Shown here: one piece after another, positions 38,366 through 50,935 of the stretch
Layout: each line of letters begins with the position of its first letter
Numbering within the stretch: position 1 is the stretch's first letter
Source: Begonia masoniana
Taxonomy: Eukaryota; Streptophyta; Magnoliopsida; Cucurbitales; Begoniaceae
DNA length: 64,000 nucleotides
Assembly: GCA_022432975.1 (NCBI GenBank)
Contig: CM039502.1
Coordinates: 21,167,228 to 21,231,227 of the forward strand
Reading direction: 5' to 3'
Notes under the pieces: model-generated
Database searches by the model: none
Told to the model about the DNA's origin: nothing
The model's input: only the letters and a program-made list of their open reading frames with translations
Made by a program: the position numbers and the translations under genes

Positions 38366-40238
38366 TTCACGCCCCAAATGAGACCTGAGATAGAACGGGA
38401 AACAACCCGACCCAAAAACCGGACTGAGTCGTTTGACTTTTAATTCTTATGATTTATTAAAACAGCAAAAAACATAATAATTTAATTAAAAGTCAGAGTT
38501 CCAAACAATGGACTAACAAGTTCAATAAATGACATCCAAATATAATAATAATAATATAATTCAAATGAAATGTAACCAAAAATTTAATAATTCAAGTCTA
38601 CAAGTTACATAAAAGAATTCTAACCTCTTAAAGAATTTTAAATTCTAGGAAAGTTAATAATTCAAAAATGAAGAGTATATGGAGCCTACCCCTGAGTCGA
38701 CGATTGTATATATTCTTGATTATATCCTAAAACATATGTCGTTGAGATGAATCGACTAAACTCAATAGTGACAAGTCTCATTTTCAGTTTTTATGTACAA
38801 TTTAATAATTTTATAACAAGTTAAAATTTGAAATAAAATAGAGTCACTCACGGTTACTGTGTATGTCATATCTTATGCAATGTAATGAAAACAACAATAC
38901 CAAGCAATCACCAACGTCATATAAAACACTCTGATCATGTTTAAAATTTTATTTCTACACGACATAGTTAGTTGTTTCATATTCTAGTTAAAACAGTTTT
39001 TCATGAACGATAATTGAAAACATGCATAAAATAACATATGCAATAAATTAAGCCACTAACAAGCAAGTTATCAATTATCAATTATTTCATACATAAAATC
39101 AATATTTAAAACATGTAAAGTAAATATTTATCTCGACTGGGTTTACCACTGTCCAAAGCCCAATATTATCCAAATCCAAATCCAAGGTCCAAAAATTTAT
39201 CTCAATAAATTGATACCTAATTAAAATAAAACCATTCATTATCTTTGGGCAATTTTTTTTTTTTTTTTTTTACATTTTAATCATCAAAGGTGGCCCAAAC
39301 TAAATTGGGTAATTACCCTTTTTAAGTTTGGGCCAAAGGAAAGTAATGTCGGCCAAAAGGGGCTGAACCGCAGCCCATAAGAAGAATGGGCCGCAACTCC
39401 TTTCTGGTTTAGTAAGATTTGAACCGGGGTCAAAAATTTACACCTGGACCGCGGTTCGCTAGCTGATTTGCAAAAGAAACAACGAGGTTTATTCTTGCTC
39501 CCTTGCAGATGGAGCAGTGAGACAGGGCCTTGCTGTCTCTCCATTCCGTCCGGATAGCGCGCACTCGCCGAACTCCATCCCTGAGTCCGACGATTCCAAG
39601 ATGAAACGAGCATTAAAACCTCAACAAAATCCAGTTTCTATTAAACAGTCCAATGCAAAAGAGTGAGTTCAAAGCTTGGATTTTTACCTTTTCGACCGAC
39701 TGAATCTTTCGATCGCCGAAGTTCTAAGTCGTTGCAGCAATAATCGTATTTCGATTTCCTAATATTTTGCAGTGAAACGTACAACAACACACTGTCAAAT
39801 GCCACACATAGTGTCTTCAGGAAAGAAATAAGGGAAACTGAAATTTCTTGCTTACCCAGGGCTTCGACTTGCTTCGATTTGCTGCGAAGATTGTTGTTCA
39901 CCGTTGATTTATTCGTCTGAAAACCCCAGTGATTTCTTTCGAGCGAGAGAAGAAATTGTGTGAATGATTGAGTGGCAACGAAATCGAGAGGAATCAAGGA
40001 GGAAACTTTTGACTTACCCTACGCTGTTCTTCACCCTTGCAAATTTCAGAATTCGATTCCTCCAACGATGAACGAAGAATCACCGAAAATAAGTCATAAG
40101 GCAGAAGAAGGAAATTAAAGAAAAGGGTGCTCGTCCTCTGTTTAATTGAGGCGAAGAAGGGAATAAATTTCCTTCTTCGCACTCGTAACGCCTCTTTCAA
40201 AACAGGGAAGATAGAATTCCCAAATTCCCACTTCAACA
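38366..40238 (-). repeat. Degenerate LTR of the decayed gypsy element (about 1873 bp)
   Basis: On the minus strand it begins TGTTGAAG after a purine tract (TTGAGGAGAA, 40239-40248 in plus view) and ends near GGGGCGTGAA. Just beyond, TAGTATCAAAGCCAAG (38343-38358 in plus view) is a decayed TGGTATCAAAGC primer site. The open frames at 39284-40248 lie in this LTR and have no known domain. Confidence 0.65.
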
Positions 40239-40384
40239 TTCTCCTCAACTTAGAAAATTTAGTTCCCGTAATTTAGAACAACCTCAAAAGTTCCACCAAA
40301 CAAGTGAGAGTATCTAGCTGCCATTTCAGACTCAAACTTCTTCCATTGAACCTGAACCAAGGGTGAGCTGCGACGCCTTATAAC

Positions 40385-41705
40385 TCAGACCTCACTAACC
40401 AAAATTTTCGCAAGCACTTCTTCGTAAAAAAATAAAAAATCCTCCTCAATAGGCACATCAGTCCAATCAATAACATGCGATGAGTCTTTGACATACTTGC
40501 TTAACATATAAACATGAAAAACGTTGTGGGCATAGCTCAATTGATGCGGTAGGTCTAACCGATCGGCTACTGAACAAACCCTCTTGATAATACGAAAATG
40601 ACCTATATACCTCGTTGCTAATTTTCCTTTCACACTGAAACGACTTATGCCACGTTGGGGTCGTGCCTTCAAAAATACAAAATCATTTGCTTCAAACTTT
40701 ACCTCCATTCTCTGAAAGTCTGCATAACTCTTTTGTCGACTCATACACTGTTATCAATCTATCCTTAATCACTTAAAACTTTTCAGTTGTCTCTTGAATC
40801 AAATTGAGCCCTAGAGTGATACGCTTCTCAGTCTCAACCCAACATAGTGGTGATCTGCACGGTCTTCCATACCAAGCTATTTATGGTGAAATCCAAATAC
40901 TCATATGATAACTATTGTTGAAAATAAATTCCACCAATGGTAAATAATTTATCCAACTACCTCTAAAATCCATGACACAATATCTCAGCATATCCTCGAG
41001 AATCTGAATATACTGTTCAGACTGACCATTTGTCAAAGGGTGATGAGTTGTACTCAAATTTAGCTCATTTCTCAAAGTTTTTTTAAGAGCTCGCTAGAAT
41101 TTAAAAGTAAACCTTGAATCTCTATCAAACACTATACTCGAAGGAACACAATGAAGACGAACAATATTCTCGATATACAAGTTACTCAACTTTTTCAAAG
41201 AGAAATCCATTCTGACTGGAATAAAATGTGCAGACTTCATCAATCTATCAACAACTACTCATACGACATCAAACTTCCGTATGGTCCTAGGTAATCGGAT
41301 TATAAAATCTATAGTGATTTTATCCTATTTCCACTAATGTATAGGTAGAGGTTGTAAAAATCCAGTCGGTCTATGATACTAAGCCTTAATCTGTTGACAA
41401 GTCAAACACTTAGACACATACTCAATTACATATCGCTTCATTCAAACCTATCAATATTGACGTTTCAGATCGTGATACATCTTAGTGCTACTAGGGTAAA
41501 TAGAAAATCGGGACTTATACTTTAAGCTAAAACAGTCTGTCGTAAATTCAAATTACTGAGAACTACAATTCTACCCTTGAAAAGTAGAAACCCATCAGAG
41601 TTGACTTCCCATCCGTCAAACTGTTCACCAACTCGAATATTTTCAAATCTTTATTTTAATTTATCATCAAATTTCTACAAGTTCTTATCACACTGCAGAA
41701 GCGTA
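40385..41705 (-). pseudogene. Gypsy Pol C-terminus and integrase remnant
   Basis: 40744-40385 has [22 protein letters not shown], then HNVFHVYMLSKYV, typical of the end of gypsy integrase. 41075-40881 has LSTTHHPLTNGQSEQYIQIL (the integrase catalytic Glu region) followed by FRGSWINYLPLVEF. Upstream parts (41100-41560) show CLTCQQIKA-like and MDFI-like traces in broken frames. Confidence 0.75.
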
Positions 41706-41808
41706 GTGGGGATAAGTCTTAAAAAAACTTATTATACAAATATTTTTTTATGTATACATTGCTAAAAATTGGTGATGAATCAAATAAAAATATTAAAACT
41801 TTAGGGAA

Positions 41809-44460
41809 TGTTATAACATTACACACAACATCAACTTTTATTGAGATAGGTGTTATTCATTCTCTTTTAGAGAATTATCATTAATTGATAATTATTGCAG
41901 AACGATGCGGATATGGAGGATGGTTATTACTAATAATACAGAAAATGATACACTTATTCATATAAAGATCCAGAGTAGAAAAGAGAAAAGAAGTTGTTTA
42001 AAATATAAAAGAGATTTGAAGTTGAGATATTCAAGTGAAGAAAGAGAAAAACTGTTTTTGAATTTTTGAATTTTGAAATATTGCAGCAAAGCAATGGAAG
42101 AGAATATTGGCGAAAAGAGGATAATGAGATTTTGAAATTTAAAATTTCAAAATTGGATCTGACATAAATGAGGCCAGATTTGAGAGGCTTTAAAAGTTAG
42201 ACAACAAGAGAGAGAAAAATGCATCCACAGGAGAACGCGACCAGATTTCTTTTTGGAAGTCTAATACAGACTTGGAAGATTTTCTTATATTTTTATATGA
42301 TGATTTCTTCTTCTTTTTATTCTTCATATTCTTCTACGAGCTAATTTATCAAGTGGCTTAAGATAATAAAGTATAGAACAAATTAATTTTGTATGGAATG
42401 TTGCAATATTAAGTTAAATAATTCAATATGTGCTTATTGATTATTGCCACATGAATAAATATTAAGATTATATTTTATATGACCTAAAATAGTGATTTAG
42501 ACGCGTATTGAATTGCATGAATAATTAATTCAAGTGACATGTGTTAATTCTAAACATTTTCACTATCGATTGCTTAAATTCTTGTGACTATGTAGAGTGG
42601 TACTTCAATTAAAACTCCAAGTAATATTTATTTTTCATAAATCTGAAAGAAAATATAAAAAAAAAATTGATTAAGTAATTATGTCAAGCCTTGATTGAAT
42701 TAAGATTCTCTAAGTCATTTAACTTGATATTACAACATTCCCTGCATCTTTTGTAAAAAAGATATTATTTAGTGAGGGAAATCAATTTAAAATCACACTT
42801 CTCTTATTCAATTATGTCTTCTATTTTATCATTCTCTTTTAATTTAGTCAATATTTTAGTTTAATACTCAATTTAATTTAATTTACATTGATTTAAATTT
42901 CGATAATTTTATTCTTGTGGGATCGAATTTTACTTATCACATATTATTTGCTTGCGACAAGTGCACTTTTGTGGAGTTTGTTTTTACACAACAAGTTTTT
43001 GGCACTGTTGCCGGAGATAATTTTATAAAAAAATTTATCTTTGTGAAACATTTAAAAAAAAAATTGATCTTTCTCTTTATTTTTTTTTCAGGTATTCTCT
43101 GTAAAACAAGAATGGCATACAATAATTATCAATGGTCATACTGAGAGATTGAATTCAAATGAGCAAGTTGCTAGTAGTCATGAGCTTGATGCAATGACGA
43201 GGGTTTCATCACTTACTAATGTTATCAAGTCAAGGAGCATAGGATATGGACAGAGGACAATAATCATTTAATGCACATTTTGTGCAGAGGCACATCTATA
43301 TGAACATTGTCTATCAAATACAGAATCCATCAACTAATGAGTTACAAAAAAAACAATGATTCATTTTCATATTCCTAAAAACTTGGACAGAGTCAGCACC
43401 CTAATTTTCAATGGAAATCTCAAAATGCAAATCAAGGAATTCCACAAAACAAAGCTGCTAGTTCCCATGTCCCTGGAATCTCTCAATCAAATCGGAATTA
43501 TTCCATATCATTCGTGTCTCAACAATTCTTTCCATAACACACAAGAAAACTTCAAAGTGAACAACAATCATCTTTGGAGCAAAAGATGAGAGACTACATG
43601 ATAAAGAATGATATCATTGTTTAAATTTTAAATACATTAATTTAAAATCAAGCAGCTTCACCACAGAGTTTGGAGAATCAAATTGAACACATATCACAAG
43701 CTCTAACCAATAGAGTTTCGAGAGCTTTGCCAAGTGATATGTAAGTCCCAATGAAACATAAAGGTTTAAAGGAGGATATCGCATAAATTCATAAAGAAAC
43801 AACAGCGAAAGAAAGGTCATTATATCATTAAAACAATGCTGAAATTTGCAATATTGTAGTATCACTGCAACAAATAGTCGCAGAAAATCAGGTTGAGCAA
43901 TTTCTTGCACTATTTCCACAGAGTCTTCAAATACAGCATCAAGATGAATAATTTAAGAAATTTGTGGAGATGTCGAAGCAACTTCACATCAATATCGCTT
44001 TCGTTGAACCTTTGGAACAAATATCAAGTCATTCTGAATCTTTTAAATAGACCTTGTTAAAGAAAAGAAAACTTAATAAATGTGAAAGGATGGCGAACAA
44101 AAAGAAAAAGAAAGTTGGAAACAGCTATTCTAAATGGAAATTCAGATTAGACAGAGATAAATATTTCACCTCGCTGCGAGATCTATGTTGAGAAGAAAAA
44201 GAGAAAAAGTCGGGCCGTCGACCAAAAAAAAAAAAAAGCACTTGTGGGAGACAACCCAAACTTTTTATTTTTATTTTTATTTATTTTTTTCTAGTTTTGG
44301 TTAACTGATTAGTTTATTTGTTTTTGCAGGTTTATGATGAAATAAAACAATGATGCAGTGATTGTTGAAATAAAATGTCGATTGAAGAAGTTAAATAGTC
44401 ATCTCAAAATTGTGATGCCAATGAGAAAAAAGAAGAGGGATCAGCAAACCTCTAGGATGC
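41809..44460 (+). mobile_element. Partial Athila/Tat-like gypsy element
   Basis: An LTR (41809 to about 42993, TGTTATAACA to ACACAACA) is followed by a PBS-like TTTTTGGCACTGTTGCCGG, a decayed form of the TGGCGCCGTTGCCGGGG site typical of Athila/Tat elements. Traces of the gag C-terminal region follow (frame near 43350: QHPNFQWKSQNANQGIPQN). GTGGGAGACAACCCAAAC at 44244 is another Athila-type landmark. The 3' part and 3' LTR are absent. It separates the integrase and RNase H of the older minus-strand gypsy element. Confidence 0.65.
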
Positions 44461-44469
44461 ATTAGGGCC

Positions 44470-46096
44470 CATCAAAATCCAACACATGATGCATCAGCAT
44501 AAACTACATAAGGCAAATTATCATTGTGTACTATTAAAAAAAAGCAGTAATTAACCTTTGTTTAATCTCCTCAAAAGCTGCCTCACACTTGATATTCCAA
44601 ATAAATTTCATCTCTTTTTTGGCAAGTTAACGGCGCAGGATAAAAGAAAAATTCTGCACAAATCGACGATAATAGTCAGCCAAACTCAAAAAATTTCGTA
44701 CCTCAATGACATTCTTAGGTGGTTTCCAATTTAGCACAGCTTCAATCTTAGCTAGATCTATTGAAATGTCATTCTGAGAAACAATGTTATCGGAAAACTT
44801 CACCCAAGTCATCAAAAATTCGCATTTCTCCTGTTTTGCAAATAATCGATAATCATGCAAGGTTTGCATAACAATCCTCCTATGTTCTATATAAGACCTA
44901 GAGTAGATAAGGATGTCATAAATAAACACCACTACGACCTGATCAAGATAATGTAGAAAAAATTGATTCATTAGATCCATAAAAGTGTAGGTGCATTAGT
45001 CAATCTATACGGAAACACCAAAAATTCAAAGTTTCCATATCAAGTCTGAAAAATCGTCTTAGGAATGTTTTGTTCGCGAATCTTCAACTTGTGATAACTA
45101 GACCTCAAGTCACTTATTGAGAAATATCTATTCTTGAATGTCAAGTGATAACTTCCAATAATCGATAAATAGGCGAAGCAAGTCATCCTGCTTCTTTGCA
45201 AATAAGACAGATATACTACACGGTGAGATGCTATTCTGAATAAAGTCATTTTGCAACAAATCATCTAATTGGATTCTTAGTTCATTTAACTATTTAGGAG
45301 CCATGTGATATGGAGAAATCAAAACTGGAGCAACGACGGGCACTAAATCGAAGCAAAATTCAATCTCGCGGTCTGGTGATAACCGAGACAGATCCTCTGA
45401 AAAAACATCAGGCAATCACAAACTATTGATAACTCGGAATCCTATAGTAAATACAGTCTCATACAGTTCTAATATCCTCCGACCACTTAAATAAGCTCGC
45501 AAAACATAATCATTATGGATAGCACGTGCATTACACGAATGCACCAAGCCTTTTCCATCTTCCATCGTTTGCGTAACACTCATTCAGTGACAGTAATTTT
45601 AGTCTTATAGCGGCTTAATCAATCCTACCTAGGATCAAATCAAACTGATTCATAGACATCACTATCATATCAACATATAATTTGTGTTGATCGACAAAGA
45701 GAATACCAGACTGAACCATAAGGTTCATCACAGAATTCTTATTCATAAGGATACTCAAAATCAAGGAATTTTCTAACTTCTCTACTTTTAATCTCATATT
45801 ACGTACAAACAATTCAGCAATAAAAGAAAGGGATGCATCAGTATCAAACAACACATGAGAAATAGTATTAAAGAAATAAATCGTACCATCAATGATGCCA
45901 TGATCAACCTGATCGAAAGTCTCAAATCATGTAACTGCATAAGATTGACCGATCATCTTTTCCTTTCCTCTCTTGATCCTGCCAAAACATTCCCTTAAAG
46001 AACCAAGATCTGATCTCCCAACATGACTAGCAAATCCTGCATAAGTTGGAACAGACGCAAAACTTTGTTGATACCCAGAAGATCTTTGAAAGTCGG
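44470..46096 (-). pseudogene. Gypsy RNase H, reverse transcriptase and protease remnant
   Basis: 44980-44627 has MDLMNQFFLHYLDQ, then VVVFIYDILIYS: the catalytic FIDD is changed to FIYD. LNWKPPKNVIEVRNFL, then YYRRFV follow. 45264-45040 covers the earlier RT blocks (ISDLRSSYHKLKIREQNIPK). 45854-45615 is the protease, with LFDTDAS in place of DTG/DSGAS and then LSFIAELF. Many stops and frameshifts. Confidence 0.78.
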
Positions 46097-46267
46097 TCCA
46101 ACCCTTAATTCTTATTGTTTATTAAAACAATGAAAGATTTAATAATTTAATTAATAGCCAGAGCCCAGAACGATGGGCTAACATGTTAAATAAATGACAT
46201 TCAAATATAATAATAATAATATAATTCAAATAAAATTGCGGTAATAAAAAATTTAATAATTCAGGTT
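46097..46267 (-). repeat. LTR scrap of the decayed gypsy family
   Basis: CTTAATTCTTATTGTTTATT through TCAAATATAATAATAATAAT matches 38438-38600 inside the LTR 38366-40238. It is joined directly to the protease remnant, so gag was deleted here. Confidence 0.75.
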
Positions 46268-46551
46268 TGTTGACTTATTGAGTGTATAAGTCTAAATATA
46301 TTTTTGATGTTGTATTTATATGTTAAGAAATGTAATTTGATTATATTTAATATATGAAAATAATGAATTATGCATATAAGTTTAATCGGTTGGAAATGCC
46401 CTTAAAAAATGTATTTTGGTTGTCTAACAAATGTGTTTAAGTGTTCAGGGCTAAATAGTAAAACAGGGCTGAAAATTGATAAACAAAGTGTTTCATTATC
46501 CGCTGGTGTTTAAAGCTTACATCCACCGGCGAAGTAGAAAAGTTTACTCAC

Positions 46552-49500
46552 ACCGATCGCTAAACGACAAAGAAAAGAGGACTTCCACCGATCGCTAAAA
46601 GCTTACTCACACCGATCGCTAAACGACAAAGAAAAGAGGACTTCCACCGATCGCTAAAAGCTTACTCACACCGATCGCTAAACGACAAAGAAAAGAGGAC
46701 TTCCACCGATCGCTAAAAGCTTACTCACACCGATCGCTAAACGACAAAGAAAAGAGGACTTCCACCGATCGCTAAACGACAAAGAAAAGAGGACTTCCAC
46801 CGATCGCTAAACGACAAAGAAAAGAGGACTTCCACCGATCGCTAAAAGCTTACTCACACCGATCGCTAAACGACAAAGAAAAGAGGACTTCCACCGATCG
46901 CTAAAAGCTTACTCACACCGATCGCTAAAAGCTTACTCACACCGATCGCTAAAAGCTTACTCACACCGATCGCTAAAAGCTTACTCACACCGATCGCTAA
47001 AAGCTTACTCACACCGATCGCTAAAAGCTTACTCACACCGATCGCTAAAAGCTTACTCACACCGATCGCTAAAAGCTTACTCACACCGATCGCTAAAAGC
47101 TTACTCACACCGATCGCTAAAAGCTTACTCACACCGATCGCTAAAAGCTTACTCACACCGATCGCTAAAAGCTTACTCACACCGATCGCTAAAAGCTTAC
47201 TCACACCGATCGCTAAAAGCTTACTCACACCGATCGCTAAAAGCTTACTCACACCGATCGCTAAAAGCTTACTCACACCGATCGCTAAAAGCTTACTCAC
47301 ACCGATCGCTAAAAGCTTACTCACACCGATCGCTAAAAGCTTACTCACACCGATCGCTAAAAGCTTACTCACACCGATCGCTAAAAGCTTACTCACACCG
47401 ATCGCTAAACGACAAAGAAAAGAGGACTTCCACCGATCGCTAAACGACAAAGAAAAGAGGACTTCCACCGATCGCTAAAAGCTTACTCACACCGATCGCT
47501 AAAAGCTTACTCACACCGATCGCTAAAAGCTTACTCACACCGATCGCTAAAAGCTTACTCACACCGATCGCTAAACGACAAAGAAAAGAGGACTTCCACC
47601 GATCGCTAAACGACAAAGAAAAGAGGACTTCCACCGATCGCTAAACGACAAAGAAAAGAGGACTTCCACCGATCGCTAAACGACAAAGAAAAGAGGACTT
47701 CCACCGATCGCTAAAAGCTTACTCACACCGATCGCTAAAAGCTTACTCACACCGATCGCTAAAAGCTTACTCACACCGATCGCTAAAAGCTTACTCACAC
47801 CGATCGCTAAAAGCTTACTCACACCGATCGCTAAAAGCTTACTCACACCGATCGCTAAAAGCTTACTCACACCGATCGCTAAAAGCTTACTCACACCGAT
47901 CGCTAAACGACAAAGAAAAGAGGACTTCCACCGATCGCTAAACGACAAAGAAAAGAGGACTTCCACCGATCGCTAAAAGCTTACTCACACCGATCGCTAA
48001 AAGCTTACTCACACCGATCGCTAAAAGCTTACTCACACCGATCGCTAAAAGCTTACTCACACCGATCGCTAAACGACAAAGAAAAGAGGACTTCCACCGA
48101 TCGCTAAAAGCTTACTCACACCGATCGCTAAAAGCTTACTCACACCGATCGCTAAAAGCTTACTCACACCGATCGCTAAAAGCTTACTCACACCGATCGC
48201 TAAAAGCTTACTCACACCGATCGCTAAAAGCTTACTCACACCGATCGCTAAAAGCTTACTCACACCGATCGCTAAACGACAAAGAAAAGAGGACTTCCAC
48301 CGATCGCTAAAAGCTTACTCACACCGATCGCTAAAAGCTTACTCACACCGATCGCTAAAAGCTTACTCACACCGATCGCTAAAAGCTTACTCACACCGAT
48401 CGCTAAACGACAAAGAAAAGAGGACTTCCACCGATCGCTAAAAGCTTACTCACACCGATCGCTAAAAGCTTACTCACACCGATCGCTAAAAGCTTACTCA
48501 CACCGATCGCTAAACGACAAAGAAAAGAGGACTTCCACCGATCGCTAAAAGCTTACTCACACCGATCGCTAAACGACAAAGAAAAGAGGACTTCCACCGA
48601 TCGCTAAAAGCTTACTCACACCGATCGCTAAAAGCTTACTCACACCGATCGCTAAACGACAAAGAAAAGAGGACTTCCACCGATCGCTAAACGACAAAGA
48701 AAAGAGGACTTCCACCGATCGCTAAACGACAAAGAAAAGAGGACTTCCACCGATCGCTAAAAGCTTACTCACACCGATCGCTAAACGACAAAGAAAAGAG
48801 GACTTCCACCGATCGCTAAAAGCTTACTCACACCGATCGCTAAACGACAAAGAAAAGAGGACTTCCACCGATCGCTAAACGACAAAGAAAAGAGGACTTC
48901 CACCGATCGCTAAACGACAAAGAAAAGAGGACTTCCACCGATCGCTAAACGACAAAGAAAAGAGGACTTCCACCGATCGCTAAAAGCTTACTCACACCGA
49001 TCGCTAAAAGCTTACTCACACCGATCGCTAAAAGCTTACTCACACCGATCGCTAAAAGCTTACTCACACCGATCGCTAAACGACAAAGAAAAGAGGACTT
49101 CCACCGATCGCTAAAAGCTTACTCACACCGATCGCTAAAAGCTTACTCACACCGATCGCTAAAAGCTTACTCACACCGATCGCTAAAAGCTTACTCACAC
49201 CGATCGCTAAACGACAAAGAAAAGAGGACTTCCACCGATCGCTAAAAGCTTACTCACACCGATCGCTAAACGACAAAGAAAAGAGGACTTCCACCGATCG
49301 CTAAAAGCTTACTCACACCGATCGCTAAACGACAAAGAAAAGAGGACTTCCACCGATCGCTAAAAGCTTACTCACACCGATCGCTAAACGACAAAGAAAA
49401 GAGGACTTCCACCGATCGCTAAAAGCTTACTCACACCGATCGCTAAAAGCTTACTCACACCGATCGCTAAAAGCTTACTCACACCGATCGCTAAAAGCTT

Positions 49501-49938
49501 ACTCACACCGATCGCTAAAAGCTTACTCACACCGATCGCTAAAAGCTTACTCACACCGATCGCTAAAAGCTTACTCACACCGATCGCTAAAAGCTTACTC
49601 ACACCGATCGCTAAAAGCTTACTCACACCGATCGCTAAAAGCTTACTCACACCGATCGCTAAAAGCTTACTCACACCGATCGCTAAAAGCTTACTCACAC
49701 CGATCGCTAAAAGCTTACTCACACCGATCGCTAAAAGCTTACTCACACCGATCGCTAAAAGCTTACTCACACCGATCGCTAAAAGCTTACTCACACCGAT
49801 CGCTAAAAGCTTACTCACACCGATCGCTAAAAGCTTACTCACACCGATCGCTAAAAGCTTACTCACACCGATCGCTAAAAGCTTACTCACACCGATCGCT
49901 AAAAGCTTACTCACACCGATCGCTAAAAGCTTACTCAC
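46552..49938. repeat. Composite satellite of 24-bp (A) and 35-bp (B) units
   Basis: Both units start ACCGATCGCTAAA. A continues AGCTTACTCAC (24 bp); B continues CGACAAAGAAAAGAGG, then ACTTCC (35 bp). Phase counting gives 93 A and 33 B, exactly 3387 bp. The order is irregular: B singles to quadruplets are separated by A runs of 1 to 8, with A runs of 21 (46893-47396) and 22 (49411-49938). I see no point variants. Because 24 is divisible by three, A runs give long meaningless open frames. Confidence 0.97.
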
Positions 49939-50170
49939 ACCGATCGCTAAAAGACAAAATGCTAATCTACCGATAGCGGTTCAACTTACAAAGTAACATA
50001 TACCGATGGCGGTTCAGCTCTTTAAAATAACAATATACGATGCCGTTCAAGATTCATAAAGCTTCATCTACCGAAGGCGGTTCAAATTTATAAGTTGCAT
50101 CTACCGATGGCGGATCAAGCATTTCAAAGGAAACATCATCCGGTGATCTTCCGCTAGAATTCAAAATAAC
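49939..50170. repeat. Diverged CTACCGATGGCGGTTCA repeats
   Basis: CTACCGATAGCGGTTCAACT (49967), ATACCGATGGCGGTTCAGCT (50001), CTACCGAAGGCGGTTCAAAT (50071), CTACCGATGGCGGATCAAGC (50101) and ATCATCCGGTGATC, spaced about 30-40 bp. They are older relatives of the satellite core, at the array's right edge. Confidence 0.8.
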
Positions 50171-50843
50171 CGCGAAGCTACAATGACGTCGTCCAAAACC
50201 TTAACTCCAGATCATTAATGGCCGACGAGTGAAAGTGACTCTAGAACGCAACGACTAGCTGTCTAAGTACGGAAGCTTCTCCAACGGTAATATATTTTCT
50301 TATCCAGTAAGAAGCATTCAATGAAGATAGTTGATTAGCAGACAGAGTATTTAAGCAAAGAAGATAGCTCGAAGAAACAACTTTTGCAAATTTCATTTCT
50401 GAGCCCTAACGAGCGAAATTTTTGAATACTCTGTATTTTCTACACCTCTCGATTCTGTAACTTGAGATTTTTATCTTTGAGAGAGTGTAGGTTATTCAAA
50501 CATTTTACAAACTTAAAAGTCTGTAAAAGGCAGTGGATTGTCGCCCGTGAAGAACAATCCAGATCTGTGTAAGGCTGTGGATCGACGCCCGGAAAGTTCG
50601 ATCGTGTTTTCTAGTGAGTAGAAGGTTAAGAATCTTCAAGGAGGTGCCTTGGAGCGTGGACGTAGGCAAATTTAGCCGAACCACGTTAAAAATCCTAGTG
50701 TTAATTTCTCTCTCTCTCACTCTATTTTATTTAGTTGTTATTGTTAACTTAGAAGTTTAAGACAAGAGAAAAATCATTTAGATTAATTAATTAAGTTTAA
50801 AAGTCTAATTCACCCCCCTCTTAGACAATCTCGATCCTACAAT

Positions 50844-50855
50844 TGGTATCAAAGC
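50844..50855 (+). other. Primer binding site of the Sirevirus
   Basis: TGGTATCAAAGC two bases after the LTR end, complementary to initiator tRNA-Met. Confidence 0.9.
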
Positions 50856-50935
50856 GAGATTAAATATTGTCTAAGCTGTTATCTAGAAATTATTGTCATA
50901 GTTGTGACTTAGATATATACTTTGATATAGCTAAA

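Larger units (their letters stand above)
36841..46267 (-). mobile_element. Decayed Ty3/gypsy region, internal-LTR-internal, minus strand
   Basis: Two partial internal regions of one family flank an LTR. To the left lie gag and the protease edge (36850-38220). To the right lie the Pol C-terminus and integrase (40385-41705), RNase H and RT (44470-45600), and protease (45615-46096). The protease-proximal segment is present twice: CTGATCGAAAGYCTCARATCATGTAA at about 36992 and 45910. The two internal halves sharing one LTR suggest recombination between adjacent copies. The right copy also ends in an LTR scrap (46097-46267). Confidence 0.8.
46268..50841 (+). repeat. 5' LTR of the Sirevirus, swollen by a satellite (4574 bp)
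   Basis: Starts TGTTGACTTATTGAG and ends CGATCCTACA. Without the 3387-bp array it is about 1190 bp, an ordinary Sirevirus LTR size. The array is in the upstream part. TATTTAA at 50348-50354 is the best TATA-like candidate downstream of the array, which would place the array in U3. Confidence 0.88.

Noticed and set aside
39284..40248. Three minus-strand frames of 84-118 codons
   Set aside because: They fall inside a degenerate gypsy LTR and have no recognisable protein similarity.
46866..49938. Long minus-strand frames of repeating SKLLAIGV
   Set aside because: The 24-bp unit is a multiple of three, so A runs stay open in several frames. B units (35 bp) shift the frame. There is no start context or conserved protein.
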